Below the pieces are notes generated by a model. It saw only the letters and a program-made list of their open reading frames with translations. It was not told the origin of the DNA and ran no database searches. Made by a program: the position numbers and the translations under genes. A stretch of DNA of 58,894 nt. It comes from Arthrobacter sp. Bi26. Lineage in GTDB: Bacteria > Actinomycetota > Actinomycetes > Actinomycetales > Micrococcaceae. Below, piece after piece: positions 1-7,672 of this stretch. The stretch's first letter is position 1. The number at the start of each line of letters is the position of its first letter. The stretch spans positions 1-58,894 of the forward strand of contig NZ_CAKKMF010000025.1 of NCBI RefSeq assembly GCF_918697925.1. Reading direction: 5' to 3'.

Positions 1-486
1 CCCACGCCCAGCTCCGCGACACCGACCGAGTCCACCCCGGCAGCGGTCAACCTGATCCCGGATGCCTATTTGGGGAGGCCCTTCAACGATGTCCGCAACG
101 AGCTGATCGGCCAGGGGCTGCAAGTCACCGGCGTCGAGGTGGTCAACGACGCGACACCTGGCACCGTCACCAACATTGACCCTTCCGGTCCGGTTCAGCC
201 CGGCACCACCATCACCGTCAGCTACTCCAAGGGACCGGAAATGGTTTCCGTCCCGTCCATCAAGGCAGGCTCAAGCGAGGCCAAGGTCCAGCAGGCCATC
301 CAGGACGCCGGGCTGCGCTGGGCCAAGGGAGCCGACGTCAGTCCCACGAACAAGAACGAAGATCCCGGAACCTTCGTGAGCTCGGAGCCTCCTTCCGGGT
401 CCAAGGTGCCCGCCGGCAGCGTTGTGACCTATCACCTCGCCGAAGCCACCGCCACAACACCTTCACCTACCAAGTCCGGACCCTAA
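1..486 (+). CDS. PASTA-domain protein, C-terminal part (probable Ser/Thr kinase of the PknA/PknB locus)
   Basis: The frame is open from the first base, so only the last 161 residues are present. They contain two PASTA-type repeats, roughly residues 17-79 and 80-145 of the visible part, followed by a Ser/Thr/Pro-rich end. PASTA repeats are extracellular muropeptide or lipid II sensors of membrane Ser/Thr kinases and some penicillin-binding proteins. The gene stops 6 bp before pknB, as expected for the actinobacterial rodA-pbpA-kinase-pknB operon. The kinase domain would lie upstream of the window, so kinase identity is inferred from position; a PASTA-tailed PBP is the alternative. Confidence 0.75.
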   Translation, partial: PTPSSATPTESTPAAVNLIPDAYLGRPFNDVRNELIGQGLQVTGVEVVNDATPGTVTNIDPSGPVQPGTTITVSYSKGPEMVSVPSIKAGSSEAKVQQAIQDAGLRWAKGADVSPTNKNEDPGTFVSSEPPSGSKVPAGSVVTYHLAEATATTPSPTKSGP

Positions 487-492
487 AGAATC

Positions 493-2469
493 ATGAGCAA
501 TACACCCCGCACTCCGTCGCACAGGGAGGAACGCCCGGCGAACACGCAGCGCGTCCTCAGCGGGCGCTATGAGCTGGGTGAGCTGATCGGCCGTGGCGGC
601 ATGGCGGATGTTTTCCGCGGCGTCGATACCCGGCTGGGACGTACAGTGGCCGTCAAGCTGCTTCGCCCTGACCTGGCCAGGGACCCCCAGTTCCAGGCCC
701 GGTTCAAGCGCGAGGCCCAGGCTGTCGCGGCACTCAACCACCCTTCGATTGTGGCTGTCTTCGACACCGGGGACCACGCGGTCCCCGGTGACCACGACGA
801 CAGCGTCCGTGTGCCCTACATCGTGATGGAATTCGTTTCCGGCAAGACGATCCGCGATCTGGTGCGGGCCAAGGACGTCACCATCGATCAGGCGATCGAC
901 TTCACGCTGGGCGTGCTGTCCGCGCTCGATTACAGTCACAAGGCCGGAATCGTGCACCGCGACATCAAACCCGCCAACGTGATGTTTTGCCCGGATTCGA
1001 ACAGCGTCAAGGTCATGGACTTCGGGATCGCCCGGGCCATGGCGGACTCCTCGGCCACCATGACGCAGACCCAGGCAGTCGTGGGGACCGCCCAGTACCT
1101 GTCCCCCGAACAGGCACGGGGCGAAACCGTCGATGCACGGAGCGATCTCTACTCCGCAGGATGCCTTCTCTATGAGATGCTGGCCGGCCGGCCGCCGTTC
1201 ATCGGCGACAGCCCAGTCTCCGTGGCCTACCAGCACGTGCGTGAGATCCCGGAGCCCGCCAGCAGCCTCAACCCCGAGGTCTCCGCTGCGCTGGACAGCG
1301 TGTTGATGAAGGCCTTGCAAAAGAACCGCGCGGACCGGTTCCAGGACGCGGCCGCCTTCCGCCGTGCCCTGCGGGCCGCGCGCAGCGGCGTTCCGGTGGC
1401 AGCACCGGCCGCCAGTGAAGCCCCCACGGACCCCACCAACGCCGTTCCCCGGCATGACCCCCTGGCGCCTACGGCAGCGTTCACGCTGACCGGGGCCAAG
1501 TTCCTTGACGATTCCCCGGGCGGCCGGCTGCGGCCCGCTGAAGAAACGCCCGACGACGAGCAGTTGCTGCAGCCCGCAGACACCGAACTTTATGACACGG
1601 ACGACACCGGCAGCCTGCCCCTGGTGCTGCCGGTCGAACGCGAGCACACGCCGCGCCAGAAGTCGCGCCGCCGCACGTGGATCGCGACCCTGGTGGTCCT
1701 CACGATGCTGGTATTGGCCGGGGGCGGTCTGTGGCTCTACAACCTCATGAACCAGGCCCCGCCGCAGGCAACCAAGGTTCTGGTTCCCACGGTGACGTCC
1801 CTGACGGAATCAGAGGCCCTGCAAAGGCTGTACAACGCCGGCTTCAAGCCACAGCTCCAACGGCTGCAGCACGAGAGCATCCCCAAGGGCGCAGCCATTG
1901 GCACGGTGCCGACGTCGGGAAGTTCCATGGACGCCAACTCGGACATCATCCTCAATATTTCCGAAGGCCCCAGCGCGGTCACCATCCCCACCGACCTCCC
2001 GGGCCGGACGGAGGCGGCGGCCCGCGATCTCCTGCACCAAAAGGGACTGACCGGGTCCCTCACCACCAAGATGTCCAACCACCCCACGGTCCCTGTCGGC
2101 ATTGTCATCACCACCAACCCGGCCCCGGGACAAATTGTGGCCGTCGCGGACACCGTCGAAATCGTCGTCTCCACCGGGAAGGTTGCTGTGCCCCAGCTGA
2201 TCGGGCTGCCGCTGGCGGAGGCGGAGGCGAAAATGACGGAGCAGGGTCTGAAGCTCAACGTCACCGAAGTGGAGAATTCCCAGGTGGCCCCGGGCAAGGT
2301 GACAGGCCAGGCCGATGCCGCGGATTCGCTCGTGGAACAGGGTAAGACCATCACCGTGACCGTGGCCAAGGCGCCAGCGCCGCCCCCCTCACCGACGCCC
2401 ACGCCCACGCCAACGCCCACCAAAACCACGACAAAGGAGGGCGCGGTCCTGGACGGACTGTTCCCCTAG
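493..2469 (+). CDS. pknB: PASTA-domain serine/threonine protein kinase PknB
   Basis: A transmembrane eukaryotic-type kinase of 658 residues. The kinase domain spans about residues 26-290, with glycine loop GRGGMADVF (33-41), catalytic Lys55 in VAVK, HRDIKPAN (155-162), DFG (177-179) and an activation loop with TQTQ threonines near 191-193. A proline-rich juxtamembrane linker leads to one membrane segment at about 396-420. Three extracellular PASTA repeats follow (about 430-625) and a Pro/Thr tail. PknB kinases sense peptidoglycan fragments and phosphorylate wall-synthesis and division proteins, including MurJ-associated pseudokinases and FHA proteins. ATG start, 6 bp after the upstream stop, so probably in the same operon. 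All catalytic residues appear intact. Confidence 0.97.
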   Translation: MSNTPRTPSHREERPANTQRVLSGRYELGELIGRGGMADVFRGVDTRLGRTVAVKLLRPDLARDPQFQARFKREAQAVAALNHPSIVAVFDTGDHAVPGDHDDSVRVPYIVMEFVSGKTIRDLVRAKDVTIDQAIDFTLGVLSALDYSHKAGIVHRDIKPANVMFCPDSNSVKVMDFGIARAMADSSATMTQTQAVVGTAQYLSPEQARGETVDARSDLYSAGCLLYEMLAGRPPFIGDSPVSVAYQHVREIPEPASSLNPEVSAALDSVLMKALQKNRADRFQDAAAFRRALRAARSGVPVAAPAASEAPTDPTNAVPRHDPLAPTAAFTLTGAKFLDDSPGGRLRPAEETPDDEQLLQPADTELYDTDDTGSLPLVLPVEREHTPRQKSRRRTWIATLVVLTMLVLAGGGLWLYNLMNQAPPQATKVLVPTVTSLTESEALQRLYNAGFKPQLQRLQHESIPKGAAIGTVPTSGSSMDANSDIILNISEGPSAVTIPTDLPGRTEAAARDLLHQKGLTGSLTTKMSNHPTVPVGIVITTNPAPGQIVAVADTVEIVVSTGKVAVPQLIGLPLAEAEAKMTEQGLKLNVTEVENSQVAPGKVTGQADAADSLVEQGKTITVTVAKAPAPPPSPTPTPTPTPTKTTTKEGAVLDGLFP

Positions 2470-2577
2470 GCCGGGCGGGACAGCGGGTAAGGGCCAGCTA
2501 CCGCCGAGCCGGCGCGTGCAGAGCTCGCGCATGCAGTGCGTGCAAGGTCAGGGCAGGAGCATGCTGTACCTAAAGAG

Positions 2578-3219
2578 TCAGTGCTTGATAAGCGGGCTGA
2601 GTTCCGCTGCCCGCTCAGCGGCGCCGGCCATGCCCAGCGACTCGAGCCAGTTGCCCAGCATCTGGTAGCCGCCTTCGGTCAGGACAGATTCCGGGTGGAA
2701 CTGGACACCGCACAGCGGGGCGGTGCGGTGCTGCAGGCCCATCACAACACCGGTGCCCGTTTCCGCGGTGATCTCCAGGACTTCCGGGATGCTCGCGCGG
2801 ACGGCGGCCAGAGAGTGGTAGCGGGTGGCCGTGAGCGGGGAGGGCAGCCCGGCAAACACGCTGGTTCCGTGATGTTCGACGAGGGAAGTCTTGCCGTGCA
2901 TCAGTTCGGGAGCGTGAGTTACGGTTCCGCCGTAGGCCTCCGCCAGCGCCTGGTGGCCCAGGCACACACCCAGCATGGGCTTGTCATGGCTGCCGCACCA
3001 TTTGATCAGCTCAATGCAGACGCCGGCCCCGGCGGGATTCCCCGGTCCGGGAGAGATGAGGACACCGTCCCGTGCCTCGGCCATTTCGATCGCCTCGGCG
3101 AGCGTGACGTCGTCGTTGCGGACCACGGTGGTCTCGGCACCGAGTTCCTGGAGATAGCCGACCAGGGTGTAGACAAAGCTGTCGTAGTTGTCTACGACCA
3201 GGATCTTGGTTGTACTCAT
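2578..3219 (-). CDS. trpG: Glutamine amidotransferase, anthranilate/aminodeoxychorismate synthase component II
   Basis: A class I glutamine amidotransferase of 213 residues that supplies ammonia to a chorismate-using partner (TrpE or PabB). It opens with the canonical ILVVDNYDSFVY strand-loop. The nucleophile Cys lies in LGVCLGHQA, and the catalytic His-Glu pair in VQFHPES. A longer upstream reading exists, but the ATG at 3219 starts exactly at the family N-terminus and overlaps the stop of the small gene upstream (ATGA), which decides the start. Family members at this locus next to pknB are often called trpG or pabA; sequence alone does not show which synthase it serves. Convergent with pknB. 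Confidence 0.93.
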   Translation of the reverse strand: MSTTKILVVDNYDSFVYTLVGYLQELGAETTVVRNDDVTLAEAIEMAEARDGVLISPGPGNPAGAGVCIELIKWCGSHDKPMLGVCLGHQALAEAYGGTVTHAPELMHGKTSLVEHHGTSVFAGLPSPLTATRYHSLAAVRASIPEVLEITAETGTGVVMGLQHRTAPLCGVQFHPESVLTEGGYQMLGNWLESLGMAGAAERAAELSPLIKH

Positions 3220-3386
3220 GGGTGCTTTGCTGAACCAATCGTTGAATCTGTTAACTGGGTGAATTGCGCCAGCCAAGGAAAAAGGAACTGAACCATCAAT
3301 ACCAGTGCTCCGGCCGCCAGCACCAGCGCAGTCGCAATCCTGAGCCACAAGGGACCGGGAAGGTGGCGGAAAAACCAGCCATAAAT
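3216..3386 (-). CDS. Small single-pass membrane protein, apparent ATT start, coupled to trpG
   Basis: A 56-residue reading frame beginning ATT-TAT-GGC-TGG and ending in a TGA that overlaps the trpG start codon (ATGA, 3216-3219). The product begins (M)YGWFFRHLPGPLWLR, then has one hydrophobic segment at about residues 16-40 and a short polar tail. I recall proteins with a YGW-FRHLPGP-W start from Micrococcales, but cannot confirm this without a search. No ATG, GTG or TTG lies in frame between the preceding stop and the YGW motif. A purine-rich Shine-Dalgarno (AGGGAAGG) sits about 7 bases before the ATT. It follows the sortase remnant by 3 bases. Either a true ATT start or a recently lost ATG fits. 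Confidence 0.7.
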   Translation of the reverse strand: MYGWFFRHLPGPLWLRIATALVLAAGALVLMVQFLFPWLAQFTQLTDSTIGSAKHP

Positions 3387-3389
3387 CCG

Positions 3390-3848
3390 TCAGCCTTCCC
3401 TGGCCGCGCGGGCCGCCTGGATAATTTCAGCCGGCGGCTCTGCGGAAACAGGTTGCCACCTTTCAAGCAGCGTGTAGGCCACAAAGCGTTCCTGGGAGCC
3501 AAACCGCGGATTGCAGCTCGTCGGGGTCAGATAGCTCTCCGTCGGCGCGGCGCCCGGCCGCGTCGGCACCGGCTCATCGGTCCGTGAGGGGAGGCCTGTC
3601 TGGCTGTTCCGGAACACGTAGACATAGTAGCCCTCGCGGGTCTGGACGTAGATCCAGTCCCCGGGCACTAAGGCGTCGACATGGTCCAGGACCGCGTCGT
3701 GAGCCTGCCGGTGTCCGGCCACGGCGAAGTTTCCCGCAGCCCCTGGCATGGCCGTGCCCTGATGGTGCCCGATGCCCATAGTGTCCAACACCGCCGTCGT
3801 GGTTGCCTGACCGATGGGGCGGTTGCGGGGTCCACGGTGTGGCCGGAA
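3390..3848 (-). pseudogene. Class E sortase, N-terminally truncated remnant
   Basis: The frame encodes the C-terminal catalytic core of a class E sortase: GIGHHQGTAMPG, then NFAVAGHRQ with the catalytic His, TSCNPRF with the catalytic Cys, and a downstream ERF Arg. Sortases join LPxTG/LAxTG-type proteins to the cell wall and normally run about 250 residues with an N-terminal membrane anchor. Here an in-frame TAG at 3849-3851 ends the frame about 35 residues before the GIGHH motif. The only reasonable start is a GTG at 3791, giving 133 residues. No anchor or first beta strands are visible in any frame before crgA, so I read a deletion and call it broken. A soluble fragment cannot be excluded. 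Confidence 0.7.
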
Positions 3849-3977
3849 CTACAGCTAGAATTGTGCGAGCAAAAAGAATTCAAACTTGACCAAGAGCGCG
3901 TTGGCCGGCGGGGGCTCCTGTCCTGCAGGATATAAAGCCACATTGCCGCTCTTGTTCCAGCCCGCCAAGGAGGATCA

Positions 3978-4232
3978 GTGCCCGAGTCGAAGCCGCGTAA
4001 AAGGACTGCCCGTGTGGCCCCGCAGACTTCTGCTGCGGAGGCCTACAAGCCCAATCCGGTCTGGTTCAAGCCGGTCATGTTTGGCCTGATGATCATTGGC
4101 CTGCTGTGGATCATCACGTTCTACATCACCGAGGGCGCCTTCCCGGTGCAGTCATGGGCGTCGTGGAACATTGTCGCCGGATTCGGAATCGCGATCATCG
4201 GCTTCCTAATGACCACGCGCTGGCGTTCCTGA
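3978..4232 (+). CDS. crgA: Cell division protein CrgA
   Basis: A small actinobacterial divisome protein of 84 residues. A basic N-terminus (SKPRKRTAR) is followed by two membrane segments at about residues 33-52 and 62-80, ending TTRWRS. CrgA binds FtsZ, FtsQ, FtsI and related proteins and links wall synthesis to septation; it lies beside pknA/pknB in most actinobacteria. The GTG start is chosen because AGGAGG stands 5 bases upstream and the length matches the family. Confidence 0.95.
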   Translation: MPESKPRKRTARVAPQTSAAEAYKPNPVWFKPVMFGLMIIGLLWIITFYITEGAFPVQSWASWNIVAGFGIAIIGFLMTTRWRS

Positions 4233-4261
4233 ACAGGCCCGCGCGGCGCACATCCCTGACG

Positions 4262-4286
4262 GGCCGGTACACACAGTGTGCCGGCC
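4262..4286 (+). terminator. Hairpin after crgA
   Basis: An 11-bp inverted repeat (GGCCGGTACAC with GTGTGCCGGCC, one G-T pair) encloses a 3-base loop. No clear T run follows, so it is a likely but unproven terminator between crgA and tag. Confidence 0.5.
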
Positions 4287-4335
4287 GTCGTCGTTAATCC
4301 CCGGCCCTAATTCCCGGCCCAGCGAAGGAACCCAG

Positions 4336-4941
4336 ATGACTCCGGCAGTGAGCGGCTCAACCATAGGCGACGACGGACTGGCGCGGCCGGCGTGGGCATC
4401 CGTGGATCCCATGCTGCGCGAGTACTACGACAACGAGTGGGGCATGCCCGTCCGGGATGAGCAGGGCCTCTACGAACGAATCAGCCTCGAGGGGTTCCAG
4501 GCGGGGCTGTCCTGGGCCACGATTCTGCGCAAGCGGCCCGCCTTCCGCGCGGCATTCAAGGACTTCGACCCGGAACTGGTGGCCCTCTTCACGGACACCG
4601 ATGTGGAGCGTCTCATGCTCGACGCCGGGATCGTCCGGAACCGGCTGAAGATCCAGGCAACCATCACCAATGCCCGGGCTACTCTGGCGTTGAGGGACGA
4701 CGGCGGCCTGGTTGACTTCGTATGGGGGTTCCAGCCGGTGGCCACACCCCGGCCCAGCTCCCTCGACCAGGTCCCCACCACCTCGGCCGAGTCCATCGCG
4801 CTCTCGAAGGCGCTGCGCAAGAAGGGCTTCGCCTTCGTCGGGCCCACCACCATGTTCGCGCTCATGGAGGCTACCGGAATGGTGGACACCCATCTGCTGG
4901 ACAGCCACCGGCGCGGAACTTCGGGCGTCTGGCCGCACTGA
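4336..4941 (+). CDS. tag: DNA-3-methyladenine glycosylase I
   Basis: A TagI-family base-excision repair enzyme of 201 residues that removes 3-methyladenine. Family landmarks are YYDNEWGMPV, the LEGFQAGLSW block with its catalytic-pocket Glu, IVRNRLKI, and KGFAFVGPTTMFALM near the C-terminus. The ATG at 4336 has a GAAGGA ribosome site and gives the usual length. Three of the four zinc ligands of the E. coli enzyme appear replaced: the N-terminal Cys (here RPAW), the His of the HDxEWG motif (here YYDNEWG), and the final Cys (here Ser); only the C-terminal His seems kept. The active site is otherwise intact. It stands alone, ahead of a long non-coding stretch. Confidence 0.93.
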   Translation: MTPAVSGSTIGDDGLARPAWASVDPMLREYYDNEWGMPVRDEQGLYERISLEGFQAGLSWATILRKRPAFRAAFKDFDPELVALFTDTDVERLMLDAGIVRNRLKIQATITNARATLALRDDGGLVDFVWGFQPVATPRPSSLDQVPTTSAESIALSKALRKKGFAFVGPTTMFALMEATGMVDTHLLDSHRRGTSGVWPH

Positions 4942-4968
4942 CCAGTCGGGCGACACCCTGCCCCAACC

Positions 4969-5009
4969 TTATCCACAGCTGTGCACAAGTCTGGGGAAAC
5001 TTATCCACA
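4969..5009. promoter_or_regulatory. Pair of exact DnaA boxes after tag
   Basis: Two exact TTATCCACA sites at 4969-4977 and 5001-5009, same orientation, 32 bp apart (about three helical turns). Confidence 0.8.
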
Positions 5010-5114
5010 CTGTTTATAAGTTCCCGGGCTAATGGCGCGTTTCGGCCCAGTTTAAAGGCCACTGCCGGGTCCAAGGCCGATGACGGGATCCCCGGGCGGA
5101 CGCGAATTACAGCC

Positions 5115-5151
5115 TTGTAAGTTATTAACAGTGTGGATTGTCTGTGGACAA
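5115..5151. repeat. Origin-like module A (TTATTAACA plus DnaA boxes)
   Basis: A 16-bp element TTGTAAGTTATTAACA is followed by TGTGGATTG and TGTGGACAA (reverse DnaA-box variants). The same 16-mer recurs exactly at 5888-5903, followed again by TGTGGAT. Confidence 0.75.
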
Positions 5152-5270
5152 GTACGGCAGGCCCATCAGTCAGACCCCATCAGACCGTGGACGGCACTGC
5201 TGCACCCTTAGTGGGCATGGCCAGTCCCGAAATGAAGTCGCCTGGCCGGACAGGCAGGGCACCAGATGAG

Positions 5271-5323
5271 TTATCCACTTAATAACACCCCACTACCCAC
5301 AAGTTATCCACAGCTGGGGATAA
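5271..5323. promoter_or_regulatory. DnaA-box group
   Basis: TTATCCACT at 5271, exact TTATCCACA at 5304 and reverse TTATCCCCA at 5315-5323. The last two form a near-inverted pair around an AGCT centre. Confidence 0.7.
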
Positions 5324-5399
5324 CAGCCCGCGCCCCGGCCCCGCAACCCCTGCTGCGGGGCCATGAGCCGGGTTAGTTCCCACGGAAACTCAGACCATC

Positions 5400-5421
5400 A
5401 AGTTATTAACACTGTGAATAA
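5400..5421. repeat. Origin-like module B
   Basis: AAGTTATTAACA followed directly by CTGTGAATAA, whose reverse complement contains TTATTCACA, a consensus DnaA box. Same layout as modules A and C. Confidence 0.7.
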
Positions 5422-5887
5422 CCCTGTTGAAACACACCGCCGCTGTGCCCGGGTCCCTGCCTCCGCACCGGGCGGACTGTGGCGCTGTGTCGCTGTGTCG
5501 CGGCTCATCCGCCTGCGGCGGCGACACCTGGAGGCAGCGGACAGAGACAGCGCGGCAGTGGCCGCATCACAGAGAGCGCGATCGGCCCCGCGTCAGAGCT
5601 GGCGCGACCTGGAATGCCGCGTACAGATGCAGTGGAGAGCCGGTGACGGCGTGGCATGGCCTGGAGGGGGCCGGCGCCTGGAAACCGTCGCGGTGCAGGG
5701 AGGCACTGCAGGCAATGGTGCCGGCTGGCAGAAGCGTCGGGCCAGCGATCAAAGTTGTCCACTTACGCACAGGGCAACCCACAGAAGTTATCCACAGGTG
5801 TGGAGATCAGGCAGGACGCAGCGCCTCTGCGCCGGAAAATCGCCAGCTCAGGCGGTCAGATCCGGGTCGCCACGTTGAACTACACGC

Positions 5888-5926
5888 TTGTAAGTTATTA
5901 ACAATGTGGATAACCCTTGTGGAAAA
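5888..5926. repeat. Origin-like module C
   Basis: TTGTAAGTTATTAACA (5888-5903), then the exact reverse DnaA box TGTGGATAA (5905-5913) and TGTGGAAAA (5918-5926). Repeats module A 773 bp downstream. Confidence 0.75.
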
Positions 5927-6092
5927 CTTTCGAGGCCGCACCTCTGAATTCAGAGGTTGGGGCTCGGCCGGAGTTTGCGCACGGAAAGTCCCCACCTCTG
6001 GGCAGCGGGGAGGGGGACCGAAAGGACCGGAGGGCACTGCGGACAGCAAAACCGGGCCGCAACATGCGGCCGGGAACATGGGCTGGAGCGGG

Positions 6093-6962
6093 CTAGGCGC
6101 CGGCGCCGGCCATCCGGACGACGGACGCGACGATCACCAAGGCAAGGACCCCGCCAAGGCCGATGGCCTGCAGCAGGGTCTGCCGGGGGCCGCGCGGGGT
6201 ATAGGCAATGACTGCGGCGCTCAGGGCGCCGGTGACGAGGCCGCCGAGATGGGCCTGCCACGCGATCTGGGGCACCATGAAACCGATGACCCCGTTGATG
6301 GCGATCAGGACCAAGAGTTGGCGGACTTCTCCGCCGCGTTGACGCTGGACCACCAGCAGCGCGCCGAACAGGCCGAAGATGGCGCCGGAGGCGCCCACGA
6401 GTCCCACGGGGCCGTTCACGGGATACACCGGGGTCAGCAGGAGAAAGCCGACGGATCCGCCGACGGCCGAGAGCAGGTAGATGGCCAGGAAGCGGGCGTG
6501 GCCCAGCAGCGGTTCAAGGATCTGGCCGAAAATCCACAGCGTATACATGTTCAGGACGATGTGGAGCAGGAATCCCTGCGAGTGCAGGAACGCCGAGGTG
6601 AGCAGCCGCCATGGTTCAACATCAGTCAGGGCGGGCGCGTAGGCAAGTTGCTGGTAGATCCCGTCGTTGGGAACCATCCACTGCAGGGCATAGACAAGGG
6701 CGCACAGCCCGATGATCACGAAAGTGACCACGGGTTTGCCGGCGGTCACGGCACCGCCGTAGACGGTCCTGACTGTCGGCGTCGTGCGTTTGGTTTCGTT
6801 GACACAGTCAACACATTGGAATCCGACGGCGGCCGCCCGCTGGCAGTCGGGGCACGCAGGGCGCCCGCACCGCTGGCAGCGCACATAGGCAGGCCTGTCC
6901 GGGTGCCTGGGGCATACCGGGACCTCTGCGGACGGCTCTGCCGCCGGAACTCCGTAGCTCAT
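6093..6962 (-). CDS. Rhomboid-family intramembrane serine protease with N-terminal zinc-finger-like domain
   Basis: A 289-residue membrane protease. Residues about 15-60 hold a Cys/His cluster (CPRHPDRPAYVRCQRCGRPA then CPDC and CVDC) resembling a small zinc-binding domain. About six to seven membrane segments follow. The nucleophile Ser is in GASGAIFG and the partner His in AHLGGLVTG, both expected of active rhomboids. Rhomboids cut substrates within or next to the membrane; the substrate is unknown. It lies 9 bp after the cyclophilin gene on the same strand, so both are probably co-transcribed. Start ATG at 6962. Confidence 0.93.
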   Translation of the reverse strand: MSYGVPAAEPSAEVPVCPRHPDRPAYVRCQRCGRPACPDCQRAAAVGFQCVDCVNETKRTTPTVRTVYGGAVTAGKPVVTFVIIGLCALVYALQWMVPNDGIYQQLAYAPALTDVEPWRLLTSAFLHSQGFLLHIVLNMYTLWIFGQILEPLLGHARFLAIYLLSAVGGSVGFLLLTPVYPVNGPVGLVGASGAIFGLFGALLVVQRQRGGEVRQLLVLIAINGVIGFMVPQIAWQAHLGGLVTGALSAAVIAYTPRGPRQTLLQAIGLGGVLALVIVASVVRMAGAGA

Positions 6963-6971
6963 GGTGTGGGG

Positions 6972-7517
6972 TTAGAGCTTTTCGATGTCAATGCTGTTGA
7001 TGGTGACATCCTCGACGGGGCGGTCGCCCATGCCGGTGCGGACGCCTTCGATCGCGTCGACGACCTTCTTGGAATCCTCATCGGCGACTTCACCGAAGAT
7101 GCTGTGCTTGCCCTGCAGCCAGCCGGTGGGGATGGTGGTGATGAAGAACTGCGAACCGTTGGTGCCGCGCCCCATCTGGACACCGGCGTTGGCCATGGCC
7201 AGCTTGTACGGCTCGTTGAAAGTCAGTTCCGGGTGGATTTCATCGTCGAACTTGTAGCCCGGTCCACCGGTGCCGCGGCCCAGGGGGTCGCCGGCCTGGA
7301 TCATGAAGTCCTTGATGATGCGGTGGAAGATGGTGCCGTTGTAGAGCGGCGTGCCGGTCTTGTCCTCGCCCGTTTCCGGGTGGGTCCAGGCCTTCTCACC
7401 GGTGGCCAGCCCGACGAAGTTGTCGACAGTCTTCGGCGCGTGGTTGCCATAGAGGTTGACGACGATGTCGCCGAGGCTCGTGTGGATAGTGGCTTTTGCG
7501 GTTGCGTTGGCAGTCAT
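6972..7517 (-). CDS. Peptidyl-prolyl cis-trans isomerase, cyclophilin type
   Basis: A cytoplasmic single-domain cyclophilin of 181 residues that speeds cis-trans isomerisation of X-Pro bonds. Core motifs are FHRIIKDFMIQAGDP (catalytic Arg), the NGSQFFIT block and GWLQGKHSIFGEV. No signal peptide. A longer reading to 7589 exists, but the ATG at 7517 begins the cyclophilin fold (TIHTSLGDIVVNLYG) and is preferred. Position near the rhomboid gene, crgA and gyrase matches mycobacterial ppiA synteny. Confidence 0.95.
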   Translation of the reverse strand: MTANATAKATIHTSLGDIVVNLYGNHAPKTVDNFVGLATGEKAWTHPETGEDKTGTPLYNGTIFHRIIKDFMIQAGDPLGRGTGGPGYKFDDEIHPELTFNEPYKLAMANAGVQMGRGTNGSQFFITTIPTGWLQGKHSIFGEVADEDSKKVVDAIEGVRTGMGDRPVEDVTINSIDIEKL

Positions 7518-7672
7518 AGCGCCTATTCTTCCATGACGGCTCCGCCCCCATAGGGCCGCACAGTCAGTTCCGCGCTGGGTGAAATCCACTGGAAATCGGT
7601 CTGAAGAATAGCCGGTGCGTTCCTAGACACGTAGGCTAACAGCAGAACCGTCACATTAATCGGGAGGTAGTT

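Larger units (their letters stand above)
4942..6092. other. 1.15-kb gene-free DnaA-box region (possible auxiliary origin or DnaA reservoir)
   Basis: No convincing gene lies on either strand; the long plus-strand frame here only continues antisense to the rhomboid and cyclophilin genes. The stretch holds exact TTATCCACA boxes at 4969, 5001, 5304 and 5788 and an exact reverse copy (TGTGGATAA) at 5905. Variants occur at 5143 (TTGTCCACA, reverse), 5271, 5315 (reverse), 5413 (TTATTCACA, reverse) and 5755. TTATTAACA 9-mers lie at 5122, 5403 and 5895; the same 9-mer occurs twice in the dnaA-dnaN origin region. The middle (about 5430-5750) is GC-rich and lacks boxes. Function as an origin part or DnaA titration site is inferred. 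Confidence 0.75.

Noticed and set aside
3668..3943. 91-codon minus-strand frame that might be the missing sortase N-terminus
   Set aside because: It overlaps the sortase core in another frame, lacks a membrane anchor and shows no sortase-like strands, so it does not restore the gene by a simple frameshift.
5427..7553. 708-codon plus-strand open frame across the DnaA-box region
   Set aside because: It is antisense to the rhomboid and cyclophilin genes over most of its length and has Gly/Asp/Arg-rich shadow composition with no motifs.
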